Assembly: GCA_964017125.1 (NCBI GenBank) | Contig: OZ024908.1 | Coordinates: 66,713,440 to 66,777,439 of the forward strand | DNA from: Flabesymbios commensalis | Lineage: Eukaryota; Annelida; Polychaeta; Terebellida; Flabelligeridae | DNA length: 64,000 nt | Direction: 5' to 3' | Shown here: positions 11,820 to 23,700 of the stretch, piece after piece | Layout of the letters: each line of letters starts with the position of its first letter | Position numbering within the stretch: position 1 is the first letter of the stretch | Program-made: the position numbers and the translations under genes | The notes under the pieces: generated by a model | What the model saw: the letters and a program-made list of their open reading frames with translations, nothing else | Database searches by the model: none | What the model was told of the DNA's origin: nothing

Positions 11820-11987
11820 TTAAGCTTAGTACCAATGTACCCGTATCTGGAGGTATGATCTCAATTTTTGTGTTCGTTCTTGCCACAGAAATGGTAGCAT
11901 CGATGTGTCGGACATTTTATCCAAGAACTTGCTGGCCGAACAGTCAGTCAAATATGTTCCACCTTGATAGTTGTCATGATGGCTTAA

Positions 11988-12225
11988 TCCTTTAACCGCC
12001 GGTGCCGCATATATTCGGGTTTTCATTTTTTATTAGCACATTAATTACCACCTTTTAACCATGTTAAAGATAAAATGTGACATCAATCAGCAATCTTTGA
12101 AAACAGTTGACCTCCATTTTGTCAAATCTGAATAATTTTCACTCACTTGAAGCTGTGGATCGCGTCAGCGAGACACAACTTCAAGTGGGGGAAAATTCAG
12201 ATTGAATCATTTGGCGGTTAAAGGG
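11988..12225. mobile_element. Family A MITE with TTAA duplication
   Basis: TCCTTTAACCGCC...GGCGGTTAAAGGG with TTAA at 11984-11987 and 12226-12229. One arm of the hairpin reads AAGCTGTGG instead of AAGTTGTGG. Confidence 0.88.
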
Positions 12226-12319
12226 TTAATGGTTTTGCTTGATGCTGTGGTATTTGTGGTCTCAACCATGACTGTCCACCTACAATAATAATACTTGATG
12301 CTTGTTATTTTTCCAGTTT

Positions 12320-13120
12320 GTCCGTAAGCTTGTCCTTGCCAATACAAGGACAAGAGTCTCAACAGCAAAGCTGAAATGTTCGAATTGTGTCATTATTTCT
12401 TCACCTTTCTCCACTGTTACTTTTTGTCTATCCTGATATCCCGTTTAACCGGAGAAAATCCTGCATTATCTCCGACACTGATGCTAATCTCTCAGAGTGG
12501 GGTAGACATTTTACTTGACTTTTTGAATTGTTTTTCCGAATAAAATGCTTATAAATATGGTGTATATTGTAGAACAATATATGGTAAAGGCCCAGATACA
12601 TTTTGTAGTTTACAGGATATTGTTAAAGCTGTCTCACGTTTCCAGCAAAACTCACACATTTTATTCTACAAGCTACCGGTAACTACATGTTTAACCCTTT
12701 AACCGCCGGTGCCGCATATATTCGGGTTTTCATTTTTTATTAGCACATTAAGTCCCACCTATTAAGCATGCTAAAGATAAAATGTGACATCAATCAGCAA
12801 TATTTGAAAACAGTTGACCTCAATTTTGTCAAATCTGAATAATTTTCACTCACTTGAAGTTGTGGATCGCGTCAGCGAGACACAACTTCAAGTGGGTGAA
12901 AATTCAGATTGATTAATTTGGCGGTTAAAGGGTTAATACGTGTACGTCTTGCAATGCCCATTGTGCTTTGGCAATACTATTATCACCATACCTATGTGCT
13001 AACTGCGGTGCTACATATAGGCCCACCGGTAGGTAGGTAACCTTTTAATCGGTTGCTCGAGATTTGTTCAAACAAGTTCAAATGTGAACCTCTGGTGACT
13101 GGCGACCCAGTCCTCCAGTC
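12320..13120. repeat. Local duplication, copy 1 (with MITE insert)
   Basis: Matches 16640-17170 in the same orientation. Shared blocks include CATTATTTCTTCA, GCATTATCTC and AAAGCTGTCTCAC, and near the end TTTGTTCAAA followed by GTTCAAATGTGAA. The family A element at 12695-12932 is present here and absent in the other copy. Confidence 0.75.
12695..12932. mobile_element. Family A MITE with TTAA duplication and empty-site paralogue
   Basis: CCCTTTAACCGCC...GGCGGTTAAAGGG with TTAA at 12691-12694 and 12933-12936. In the duplicated copy at 16970-17010 the same place reads ...AACTATATGCATAATATATG... with no insert. This fixes the boundaries and shows that TTAA was duplicated on insertion. Confidence 0.93.
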
Positions 13121-13895
13121 CGGTACTGCCAAAAAATGTGCAGGAATGGTAAAATTTGTCATTAGCCATTCCGAAGAACTGGCAAATTTAAGGCCATACT
13201 AGGTCAAAGGCCATCTCTAGGAATGACAATTTTTACTCAGGAATGGCAGTTTCCTTGACTTGCCATTCCTGTGGATTGGCATGCCATCAACATTTAATTC
13301 CACCTCTATCATTGGATCCGTATAAATTTCAATTAACACGCAAGGCACAAAATTACCATTCGTTGCGGCTGCTGGTAACCATGGTAACGGTTTCATATTA
13401 ATCCCGTCTCCAAAGGACTGTTCGTATTATTGTATGGTTATGTAACGTTACAGTACTTCTCTAAACTGCAAACCTGAAATGGGTGGGCCATGAGGGCTGG
13501 GCCATCATCCCCGCTTAATATTTTTATTATTATTATTAAATCCCAGTTTATTGGCCATAAAAGGCATATTATCTATAATAATGATGGCATGCCATTTCTT
13601 GTACTGCAATTTGTTCATATATTTATGATTAACAATTATTATTAATAAACTATACATGTATGTATCGCTATAAATGGCTAATAACATTGTTTAAATTATA
13701 TTGAAATATGAAATTTATTTCTTATTAAATCCAAACTTTTTTAGCCAAAAAAGGCATATTAATTATAATAATGATTACATGGCATTTGCAATTTGTTCAC
13801 AGATTAGCAATGATTAGGCATATTATTAAACGTGTATCGCTATTTTGATTATACCAAATACAAATATAATATATTGCCTAAATTATTATTATATT
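13121..13895. other. No gene seen; repeated GGAATGGC/GCCATTCC words and TTATTA tracts
   Basis: Between 13140 and 13290 GGAATGGC and GCCATTCC alternate, giving several small hairpins. Between 13505 and 13850 two related AT-rich blocks of about 240 bp repeat AAGGCATATTA...ATAATAATG. Confidence 0.5.
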
Positions 13896-14529
13896 ACGGA
13901 AGCGCATTTGGTACATGGGTTTTTAGATTTGTTGTGGTATATACCGAGTACCATCCGGTACATACTGATTATTATTCGGTATACACCGATTAAAATTCGG
14001 TTTATAGACATGCACATAAATATTTGGTATAAACAGATTACTATCCGGTATATACCAATTACTGCTCAGTATATACCAATTAATAATCGGTATATAGGCC
14101 TACTGATAATATTCGGTATATAAATCCTACCGATTATTACTATTCAGTATATAGGGCCTATACCGATTATTATTCGGTATGATTATACGCAATTTTAATA
14201 GGTAGGCCTATAGACTACTGACTAATATTAGCTGCATACCGATTATTATCCGGTATTAATCGGTATATAGGCCTACCGAATATTAATCAGTAGGCCTATA
14301 TACCGAATAATAATTGGTATATACTAAATAGTAATAAGCGGCATATACCGAATATTAATTGGCACATACTGAATAGTAATCGGTATATACCTAATAGTAA
14401 TTGGTATATATCGAATAATATTATGTATATACCTAATAATTATCGGTATATACCGAATATTAATCAGTATATACCTAACAGTACCCTGCATATACCAGAA
14501 GAAAATCCATATCCTAAATGCGCTTCCGT
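13896..14529. mobile_element. AT-rich inverted-repeat element, TIR ACGGAAGCGCATTT, TSD TATATT
   Basis: The 14-bp inverted ends ACGGAAGCGCATTT and AAATGCGCTTCCGT are perfect. Both are flanked by TATATT (13890-13895 and 14530-14535), a candidate 6-bp target duplication. The interior is a dense run of short palindromic units such as ACCGATTATTATTCGGTATA with GGCCTA interruptions. No protein is encoded; superfamily not assigned. Confidence 0.7.
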
Positions 14530-14574
14530 TATATTAATTTTTTTAATTAATTTTTAATTAAATCTCAGCCTTAC

Positions 14575-14580
14575 AAAAAA
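14575..14580 (-). terminator. Pol III T-run for tRNA-His
   Basis: Six T on the minus strand, nine bases after the tRNA 3' end, fit a Pol III terminator. Confidence 0.75.
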
Positions 14581-14589
14581 TGTCAGCGC

Positions 14590-14661
14590 TGCCGTGACCA
14601 GGATTCGAACCTGGGTTTCCTCGGCCACAACGAGGGGTACTGACCACTATACGATCACGGC
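14590..14661 (-). tRNA. tRNA-His (GTG anticodon)
   Basis: A 72-nt cloverleaf is fully formed. The acceptor stem GCCGTGA/TCACGGC pairs perfectly with discriminator A. The anticodon stem CCTCG/CGAGG encloses loop TTGTGGC with anticodon GTG. The T arm CCAGG-TTCGAAT-CCTGG pairs perfectly. The D arm contains TATAGTGGTCAGTA (A box) and the T arm GGTTCGAATCC (B box). There is no intron and no encoded CCA, as in eukaryotic nuclear tRNA-His, which receives G-1 after transcription. It looks functional. Confidence 0.96.
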
Positions 14662-15080
14662 CTTCGCGTCAGCTGCTTGAGTGCGCGCCAAGTCCAGGAG
14701 ACAACTAGGGACCAGGGCTTCTGAACCAAATATCAATAGACATCTATAGCAAGAAGAAAAAAATGAAATATTGACACCGAATACATAGATAATGGGAGTA
14801 AATTGTTTTTGAAATTTGTCCCATATTACCTTCAAATGTGAGAGTGCGATACCATGTTGTTGTCCAAATTTACATGTAACATGTTAGGAACATTCCTATG
14901 ACATTTTTCTTCACTTTTTTAATGATATAAATAATCCAGTCATTATCAGTTCATATTAGGAGCAGACCTATTTTGTTGTATTTAAATATATTTTTGTCTT
15001 TAAGCATATTTTGTCATGTTTAATTGATAAATCTGTAGTTTTGGTTCATTTGGATATTTATATGCAATCAGTATTAAATA
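14662..15080. other. No gene seen
   Basis: AT-rich spacer downstream in window coordinates of the tRNA; no recognised element. Confidence 0.5.
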
Positions 15081-15480
15081 TCATAATAATAGTATTTTTT
15101 GACTGAGCCCGCTACTAGTCTTGTATGAATGTTCACAAGATATTTTAGATTGTGATTTTTAAATTTATATAATTTCATTAGGTTTTATTAGTTATATTTA
15201 TCATTTCGAGTCAATTATTGTTATTCTTTGTGTTATTTCGCTAAATATCAGATGATGCTTTCGTTGAAATATCTTTTCAACAACCTGCTATTATTATTTT
15301 TTTGTAACCTCAAATAGCAGAGCCTAATATTTTTAACTGATTCACTATGAATTGATCATTTTGTACTTTCCCTTATGCTGGATTGCGGACAATCTTAGAT
15401 TTTAGAATGAAGGAAGCACACAATTTTAAAAATAACCCCACAAATCGATTTCGCACCCCAAATATACAGAAATGTTAGAT
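15081..15480. repeat. Local direct duplication, copy 1
   Basis: Matches 15822-16240 about 740 bp away. Shared blocks are TTCGAGTCAATTATTGTT, AACCTCAAATAGCAGAGC and AATAACCCCACAAATCGATT. Clearly diverged, so not recent. Confidence 0.8.
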
Positions 15481-15547
15481 CAACGTCTGTGACGCTGGCT
15501 CAACATTAAACCAACATTGGGCGAGTGTACACTGTTTGCTGGGTAAG
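15481..15547. repeat. Half of a family C foldback
   Basis: The right arm only, ending in CACTGTTTGCTGGGT, sits exactly at the end of duplication copy 1. Confidence 0.6.
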
Positions 15548-15821
15548 CCCTCGTGTCAATACATGCGTGGGGGTCAGCTGTTTCGAGAACCCCGCAGTCA
15601 TACAGTCAGTTAGCTTTCAAACACAACGCCCAGATAAGAGCATTGGTGGAATTATAACCTCATAGATGTCGCTCAAGTATATGGACTTGCTATGATTTGG
15701 GAACTTGCTCTTAATGCGGCGTTTGGTATGAAAGGCATACAGTATTATTATGGTACACCAACGGGCACTATTGCATTCTGGGGGACACATGTCCTGCGTA
15801 TTCTAACAGTTGACTATACCT

Positions 15822-16240
15822 TTAAATATCATGATAATAGTATTTTTTGCCTGTGCCTACTAGTCTTGTATAAATGTTCACAATATATCTTAGATTGTAT
15901 TTTAGTTTTATATAATTTCACTAGGTTTTCATAATAATGTCTATCATTTCGAGTCAATTATTGTTTTTCTTTATGCTATTTTGCTGAATATCAGATATGT
16001 TTTCGTTGAAATATATGTTTTACAACTAACTTGGATAGTTTTTTGTAACCTCAAATAGCAGAGCACATATTCTCTTTTAAATTGATTCACTATGAATTGC
16101 TCATTTTGTGTTTTTCCTTATGCTGAACGGCGGCCATCTTGAATTTTCACATGGAGGAGGCACACAATTTTAAAAATAACCCCACAAATCGATTTCTCAC
16201 CCCAAAAATATATAAAAAAGAGGTGCTATAAGAAATGTTA
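15822..16240. repeat. Local direct duplication, copy 2
   Basis: Partner of 15081-15480. It carries GGCGGCCATCTTGAATTTT where copy 1 has a decayed GCGGACAATCTTAGATTTT. Confidence 0.8.
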
Positions 16241-16639
16241 GGTCAGCCAGATCAAAAGTTAGCTGTTTATAACGGATTGGACCCCTCAGTGACGCGTTTT
16301 CCTATTTTGGGGAGGTATAAATCTTACATTTTTACACTTATATATTCGGCTCGGCCTGTATCTGCGACGCGTACTGATCTGAGCCTTTATCGACCAAAAT
16401 GGTTAATAATACCACTATGACCTCAATAAATCCATTTCCTACATAAATGCATTCAAAAATTTGTTCCACTGGGAGACCAGTGGATGAAATAAGTGAAGTA
16501 TTGCTTTTCACTGTGACCGATGGCGGACATTTTGGATTTTTACGCTCTGAAAAATTCACGGAATCATGGTTTTGTACCTCACTAAATATTTTGTCTTTTA
16601 TAGATTTTCTTATCTGTTCCAGATGAGCGCGCGCATTAG

Positions 16640-17170
16640 ATTTTATTTGTTTGGGTCTCAACATCATAGCTGAAACGATCTATAGTTGCGTCATCATTTC
16701 TTCAACTTTCTCCACTTTTCCTTTTAGTCTATCGTGAGATGCCGTTTAAAGGGAGAAAATCATGCATTATCTCGGACACTGATGCTACTAATCTCTCAGA
16801 GTGTGGTGGACATTTTACTTGGCTTTTTTGGCTGAATACGTGCTTATAAATATGGCGTAGGGCCTATATTTTAAAAGAATACGGCCAAGGCCCAAGAACA
16901 TTCTGTAACTTACAGAATATTGATGAAGCTGTCTCACTTTTCCAGTAAAATTCACGCAGTTTTTTCTACAAGTCACTGGTAACTATATGCATAATATATG
17001 TCTTTCGATGCCTAATATGCGTCGGCAATGATATTATTATTCTATTATGTGCTACATATACAGGTACCCTTAGTACATGTATTCTTATTATTTGTTCAAA
17101 TAAGTTTAAATGTGAAACCTCTACGATTTTTCTGGTGGCTGGAGACCCATTTAATATGACGGCCTCAATC
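16640..17170. repeat. Local duplication, copy 2 (empty site for family A)
   Basis: Partner of 12320-13120. It lacks the MITE found there and so preserves the pre-insertion sequence near 16980-17000. Confidence 0.75.
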
Positions 17171-17251
17171 CAAGTATTATCAAAATCATTGTACACTGGT
17201 AAATTTCGAATGACACGCAAGGCACAGTCAAGATGAGATGGGTGGGTCATA

Positions 17252-17361
17252 TCCCAGCAAAAACAAATCATTTGTATATAGCATTTGTACAACATTGGCC
17301 CAACGTCTTCACTGGTCCAACATTGTACAAATGTTATACAAATGGTTTGTGTTTGCTGGGA
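17252..17361. repeat. Family C foldback, ATTTGTA subtype
   Basis: CCCAGCAAAAACAAATCATT...AATGGTTTGTGTTTGCTGGG. The arms contain CATTTGTACAAC / GTACAAATG instead of the TTTAATG arms of the main subtype. Confidence 0.75.
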
Positions 17362-17382
17362 AGGGGATTCACCCCCACTTAA

Positions 17383-17624
17383 CCCTTTGACCGCCAAATT
17401 ATTCAATCTGAATCTTCACCCACTTGAAATTGTGTCTCGCTGACGCGATCCACAACTTCAAGTGAATAAAGAATATTCAGATTTAACAAAATGGAGGTCA
17501 ACTGTTTTCAAATATTGCTGATTGATGTCTTATTTTATCTTTAACATGTTTAAAAGGTGGTACTAATTTATTGTGCTAATAAAAAATGAAAACCCAAATA
17601 TATGCGACACCGGCGGTTAAAGGG
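17383..17624. mobile_element. Family A MITE, reverse orientation
   Basis: CCCTTTGACCGCC...GGCGGTTAAAGGG with TTAA at 17379-17382 and 17625-17628. Confidence 0.88.
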
Positions 17625-17667
17625 TTAAGCCTGTCGTGTGTCGTAATGTTTACCTGTTTACACAAAG

Positions 17668-17845
17668 TGTACTCCGTGACCTAGAAGTAGCGTGCTCGGC
17701 CTCAGACCGCATGGGATCGCATGTGTCTGGAGGGCATTGGCATCTCATTCATCTCACCATCGTCAGGAGATTCGATCCTGGCCCAGTTTAGCCAATATGT
17801 ACACAAAGGTGGCCTATAACCCTACTCATTTCATTTCATTTCATT
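17668..17845 (+). mobile_element. 5'-truncated tRNA-derived SINE with 11-bp TSD
   Basis: Only the second tRNA-like head (CTCCGTGACC...GCTCGGCCTCAGACCGC) and the body are present, ending in a CATTTCATTTCATTT tail. TTTACACAAAG flanks both sides (17657-17667 and 17846-17856), the mark of target-primed insertion. Confidence 0.85.
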
Positions 17846-17859
17846 TTTACACAAAGCGC

Positions 17860-18359
17860 AGACGATTGATATATAACTGCATACACTTACTCAGCACAAT
17901 GTGAAAATACTAAGCGACCGCAATGATATTACAAAGTCGTATTCAGCACAATCCTCAGGGACTGCTGTTACCAGGTGACTATGCTACAAAGTTGTATGGA
18001 GGCCATGCTGGGTTGATACACTGGAATATGTGTGGGATCCCGAAGACTTTTAGTTGGGGAAACGTAACTTTAGGTAAATTGCATAATTCACCCTGTTGCT
18101 TTTTATGAAAATAAAATAAACAAATAACCTACAATTATTGCATCAACATCTACAATGATGATTGTTGTGTTTACAGACACAGATGTTTTAATATAACGAA
18201 CAACGGGTAAATTTTAAGTGAGATTTAGAATTGCTCCAGAATGCCCATTGCAATCATCTGCCGGCCGCTGGCCCGATGAGCAAAAATACGTCGGCAGATC
18301 ATCGAACGGAACCAGAATTGAATTTATGACGAAGGTATCTTTGGGAAAGACACGAGTGT
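17860..18359. other. No gene seen
   Basis: A 61-codon open frame at 17923-18108 has no recognisable domain. Positions 18255-18310 hold a short imperfect inverted repeat around CATCTGCCGGC and GGCAGATCATC. Confidence 0.45.
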
Positions 18360-18625
18360 TGAAACATTAAGATTTGCAAATGTTTGGTCGCAAATTAAAC
18401 AAAATAATAATGGTAATTTTCACTCATTTGAAGTTATGTCTCGCTACCGCGACCCACAACTTCAAGTGAGTGAAAATTATCCATATTCAATCAATGTTCG
18501 CTTAACGATCGCCCAACGTTAAGCGAACACTAGTTTATTATGGTTAATTTTCACTCACTTGTGGATCGCGGTAGCGAGACACAACTTCAAGTGGGTGAAC
18601 ATTTAAATTATTTAATTTAGCGCTT
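18360..18625. repeat. Two family A2 hairpins, partly merged
   Basis: Hairpin cores at about 18418-18478 and 18547-18600, separated by GTTCGCTTAACGATCGCCC. The second core lacks part of its left arm. Probably one A2 element inside or beside another. Confidence 0.55.
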
Positions 18626-18964
18626 TTAGCATTGAGAGTAATGTTATTCTGTATTTAGGACAGTCCTGTTGATTTATGTGAGGACGCCGGGGTGAAAATA
18701 CAGAATGTTGTTAGTCCTTGTTATTGTTATCTGTATCTCGTTTACAAAACACACATGGCCTTGGCGATAGCTCGGGCAAGGGTAGCTAATTTCCACGTTT
18801 CCGCGCACCCTACTGGGTACTGAGCCTTGTTTTGAAAATCATTTTGTTCACCTAGTGTATCCTACACCGACTTATAACAACTGGGTGACGGGGGAAGGGG
18901 TTATCTCATGCTGTGACGTGTTACATTCAATTTGTCAGGGTATAATACACAACCTGACAACTGA

Positions 18965-19015
18965 CAATTAGTCGTATCTGCCACGCTGATAATTGGCAGA
19001 TACGACCCTTTAATT
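18965..19015. repeat. Short palindrome
   Basis: GTCGTATCTGCCA and TGGCAGATACGAC flank CGCTGATAAT. Confidence 0.6.
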
Positions 19016-19254
19016 CTCAAGCGACGAGTTTAACAGGCTTACTGGTGTAGTGATCGTCAGGACAAATTTTCCAAAATAAATTATAAACCTCCACCTGTCA
19101 GGACTCAATTATATTACACAAAACTATTGTAATGTGAGGATAGGGTCGCCAAGGCTGTCCATTGGGTATTATGGAGTCAGGCTTCAACTTGTTGGCAATG
19201 CATTTATCTATACTGCAGTGCAAAGCCAAAAGGCAGTAGGCCCTATCTGTTTAA

Positions 19255-19621
19255 AGGGACTGGCCCAGGCTAAAATCATCAAAAAATCGGTGATTTTATT
19301 TCGGCTTCTTAATATTACCATATGATGTAAACATGTCCATAGGCTAGAACTGCAAAAGTTTTAAAATTTTGGTGCTGCGCATTCACCAGTTAGTCTAGAT
19401 ATAGAGACGAAATTCCCGTATTTCTAATTTTTGACATGGTTGTCAATAATTAGAACTCAGGAATTTCGTCTTTATATCTAGCCTAACTGATGAATGCGCA
19501 GCACCAAAATTTTAAAACTTTTGCAGTTCTAGTCTATGGACATGTTTACATCATATGGTAATATTAAGAAGCCGAAATAAAATCACCGATTTTTTTATGA
19601 TTTTAGCCTGGGCCAGTCCCT
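19255..19621. mobile_element. Family F foldback, 367 bp, TTAA site, inside a family D copy
   Basis: The two arms of about 170 bp are near-perfect reverse complements. Outer ends are AGGGACTGGCCCAGGC and GCCTGGGCCAGTCCCT; the centre is around TTTTTGACATGGTTGTCAATA. TTAA lies at 19251-19254 and 19622-19625. The outside sequence (GCAAAGCCAAAAGGCAGTA...CTTACAAGTA) is a split D foldback. TTAA sites fit piggyBac or Kolobok groups; which one is not settled. Confidence 0.82.
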
Positions 19622-19681
19622 TTAACTTACAAGTAGCATGAGTAAGCATGTTACTTGTATGGTTATGTATGGCTACGTAAC

Positions 19682-19735
19682 TTGACGAATGACGACAGAA
19701 ATTTCCGTCATGTATGGTAGTGAAGGGGTTAAGAT
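19682..19735. repeat. Family G terminal fragment
   Basis: GACAGAAATTTCCGTCATG...GTAGTGAAGGGG followed by TTAA is the reverse complement of the start of the G element at 3558. Confidence 0.55.
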
Positions 19736-19844
19736 ATACTGTATTTTGGCTTTGCGGAGCATTTGCAGTCCTGTGTCAGGAAAGCAGTGTTATCTGATTT
19801 ATCTTACCATCATCATAAATCCAGGATTATTCATACAATGCATT

Positions 19845-20220
19845 TCATTCATTCATTCATTCATTCATTCATTCATTCATTCATTCATTCATTCATTCAT
19901 TCATTCATTCATTCATTCATTCATCCATCCATCCATCCCTCCCTCCCTCTCTCCCTCACTCACTCCATCACTCCCTCACTCACTCACTCACTCACTCACT
20001 CACTCACTCACTCACTCACTCACTCACTCACTCACTCACTCACTCACTCACTCACTCACTCACTCACTCACTCACTCACTCACTCACTCACTCACTCACT
20101 CACTCACTCTCATTCACTCATTCACTCATTCACTCATTCACTCATTTATTCATTCATTCATTCATTCATTCATTCATTCATTCATTCATTCATTCATTCA
20201 TTCATTTATTTATTCATCCA
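19845..20220. repeat. (CATT)n-(CACT)n-(CATT)n microsatellite
   Basis: A CATT block, a CATC/CCTC transition, a long CACT block (about 19970-20110), a mixed ATTCACTC block and again CATT. Long open frames here are repeat translations. Confidence 0.95.
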
Positions 20221-20789
20221 TTAAGTTATTCAGTTGTTCTGTAACTGTATAGTCGTGCTTAGCTTAGGGTTTATATTAAAATATTTGAAGTCTAATTTAC
20301 CTTACAGTAAAATGTGACCACGAAATGATTGTTCATCCAAAATATAGTGGAATTGGAGATATTGGATATGTCTGTATCTCTTCAGTTGAAAACATATGAT
20401 TTTATTCTGATGGCACGGCCATTTTGAAAATATGCAAATTTGGTCCTTTCCAATTCCAGAAAAAGTAGAACCCTATAATTATAATTATAATTATGTTGTA
20501 ACGGTTCTAGCTTTTTCTATTCCTCTGTGTCCTATTTCCGGAGTTCTCATCCAATCGACTTCAAGTCTTGGCACAATGATCCCTAGGTATTGAGGTTTTA
20601 GACTGTGACTTTTTTAAGAGATCGAGAGAGTTTAACTGGATTAAATCAGGATTTTAATGCCTTCAAAGAAAGGTAACAACAAAAAAGGTATCTCTGTTGA
20701 ATGAGGGATTGCCATTTTAGCTTTTTATTTTCTCCACCATTTTTCATTGCTCGAATAATTTTAAAATATGTTATTTGTAACATAATAAC
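20221..20789. other. No gene seen
   Basis: AT-rich, with GGCACGGCCATTTTGAAAAT near 20413. Possibly old transposon sequence. Confidence 0.4.
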
Positions 20790-20792
20790 ACA

Positions 20793-23700
20793 TAGTCAGG
20801 GTCCATTTCTCAAAAAGAGGCATTCTTAAAGTTTGTAAGGCATTTCTTAGTAGAATTTGTCATGTAGTTGTTTTCACATAATTCGGATATGCTGATTCCA
20901 AATCTGCCCCATGCCAAGCTCTATTTTTAGTTTTTCCCTTTCAAAATTGCAAAACAAAATGGCCGCCAAAATAGCAGATAAAGTCCTAATTATCATGATT
21001 ATACATCACGTCTGGGTGCACATCGGACACACAAACTTGACTTTCGAGTTCAAAATACCATTTTTGTTTTGAAGAATTTCATGCTCTAAGGCCTGGTCAA
21101 CTATCACGCAAAAAATCCAAGATGGCCGCCAATAATACAGAAAGTACCATAACGTTCTTCTAAAAGTCATATAAAGTTGTTTTTTAGTGGCTAAATATAG
21201 GTTTTTAATACCAATAATTCTAGTACAATACAGTAATAACCTCTAACTTTTATACTACATGTAGGTTAAGAAAAAAATCAAAGATGGCCGCCAACTATAC
21301 AGCAAGTACTATAACCATTTTTCTAAATGTCGTAGAAAGTTATGTTTGGCGCTTAAATGGTTTTCTGATACAAACAAATTACACAGCATCAAAAAACTAA
21401 ACTTCCATGTTACATGTAGTTACAGGGAATGCAAAAAATATGATTTTTTAAAAACAACACATCAACTATGAGGAAATTGCACAAAAATAGGATATGTTAC
21501 TTTCATCATTGTAGCTACATAGGATTGCTGTGTATATCTCAGGTTTGCATGAATGCCACCATCTTGCATAATGATAATGCTAGAATAATCACCCTCATCA
21601 AAATATTGATCATATATTTGTGCTGCTTCGGAATTGATGTAGCGACTCCTTGATAGGACGTCATTGGCTACTTTCTCGTGGTCCTAATTCACACATAATC
21701 AAACTAAATGTGATAGTTCTTCAGGTTGAGCAGGAAGCTTTCACACGAGAACTAGTTGCCGTTGTCCATCAATAAAGCTCCAACCACAATCTCATAGATG
21801 TTTATAATATTGTTATCTGGCCAGAGCTGTATTTATTGCTAAACAGGCCTAAAATACAACGGAAACAATATATCCACTTTTTGTGGGAGGGGTTATTGAC
21901 GAAGAGGATACATTGAAATACTCCAATTGGCTTAAGTTCTAGTTATGTATGTTTATGAATTAATTTAAATGTCTTTCTTTTGAAATTGATGTGCTGGTGT
22001 TGTGGAAGCCAATGAGACGGTTGGATGGTTTGGTAAATATCACCAGTTCTAGGTTTACACAGCTAGGCATTGCTATGATGAGAACGTTTTGAAAGCAGAA
22101 TGAGCAAGTTTACATCAGTTCCTACGACTACCACATTGTCAGTATCTGACAGTTTGATTGCGTAATAACATTTACCGTCCCATCATGTACCTCAGAATTT
22201 TTCACACTTAAATACCAATGTACATTAAATAGTTGAATGGCATTATTCTCTACCAAAAGTGGTGAATTTGAACATTGAACTGAAACTGTATTGCCCTCCT
22301 CCCTGATTCTGTACTTTATGTTATATATTCATCTGAGATGACATCGCAGTGTGCATGGGAATGTTTTTGATATAGGATACATGTGTCTTGCATAGATTAT
22401 TAGATGATCAATGTTTATCACAAAAGAATATAATAGATAAGATATAAATAAATGTATGAATGATAATTATTCTACTATGTCTGGAGGAGACATATAGTTA
22501 TTAGGGACCTAAATATCTTCACGTCCATCGTATGATTTCATCACTTTATATATGGTAAGACTTATTGTCTTTAACATTGATACCTCTTCTTGCAAAATAG
22601 GGTGGTCGCTCCCATACCTCTTCAAGACACAACTGAACCTGTTGGGTTTTTGTATATTATGTGAGAGTGAGAGCTTATTTCTGATTAGAAGCATGCATGA
22701 CCAGAAACTACTGATTCCTCATACATTCTATCATATCACGACCACATCTAGAAAGTATCTGTATTTTATGTTAATCTTCATAAAAAACATCCTGATCGTG
22801 CTACGAACGATATTATTGCTCCAATTACCACATATTATGCATCATATCTTGTTGCAATAGTGTACCCAATAATCTTTGGTGACTTGTTCATGACACTCTA
22901 TAACATTTAGTTGCCAAGACTAGGTTAGTTACTAACATCTTTTGAAGATGGTGTATGTTCATACTACATTTATAAAATAAATTCTTCGTCAGTATTTTCA
23001 ACATTACCCTAGCGTGTCCTCAACCATCTTATATGCCCAAAACATAAGTCAACTTCTGCACCCAATTACAGATTTCCGATATCGTGTAACAGTATTTTAT
23101 CATAGTTATTGAAGGTGATATCATCTATCTCATTCACGTTAGGGGAGTAGAAATATGTGTAGCCTACATTACGGCTTTGTGTGGATGTCGGAGCCGATTG
23201 TTGGGACTTTATTCGTTCAATTATGTCTGAAAACTGTGTTATCAGCGCCTTACCAGGGTTTTGTACGGTATCTATTCTGATAAAAAATATAAAAATAAGG
23301 ATGATACTATTATCATGATTATGTAAATTGTCAATCCGATTGAGAAAAATAATTTTTATGTGATGTGCACGTTTTAACCAGCACAATATACCTAGCAACT
23401 AGAATCATAAATTGTTAAATTTAAACGACTTCTTGTTTCAATAGGAATAGAACATGTGTGTGTGTCATTATTTCCATGGTTATGCAGACCACCTTGATGG
23501 ATTACCTTTATGTTTTGCTTAACTCTAGTACAGGGCTTGAGCAGGAGGGTGCCATCCGTGGCCAACGCACATTTAAATTTTCACTTTCTTCCTTACGGTA
23601 CTGTAAAAACACGATGCAGGTGGATATCACATAGGCCACATACTAATAGGCCTAGAACGGATATATGGTGAGCGACAGGTTATCTAGTGCCGGACAATGA

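Noticed and set aside
16966-17406. 146-codon minus-strand frame
   Set aside because: It runs through a family C foldback and into a family A MITE, so it is not a gene.
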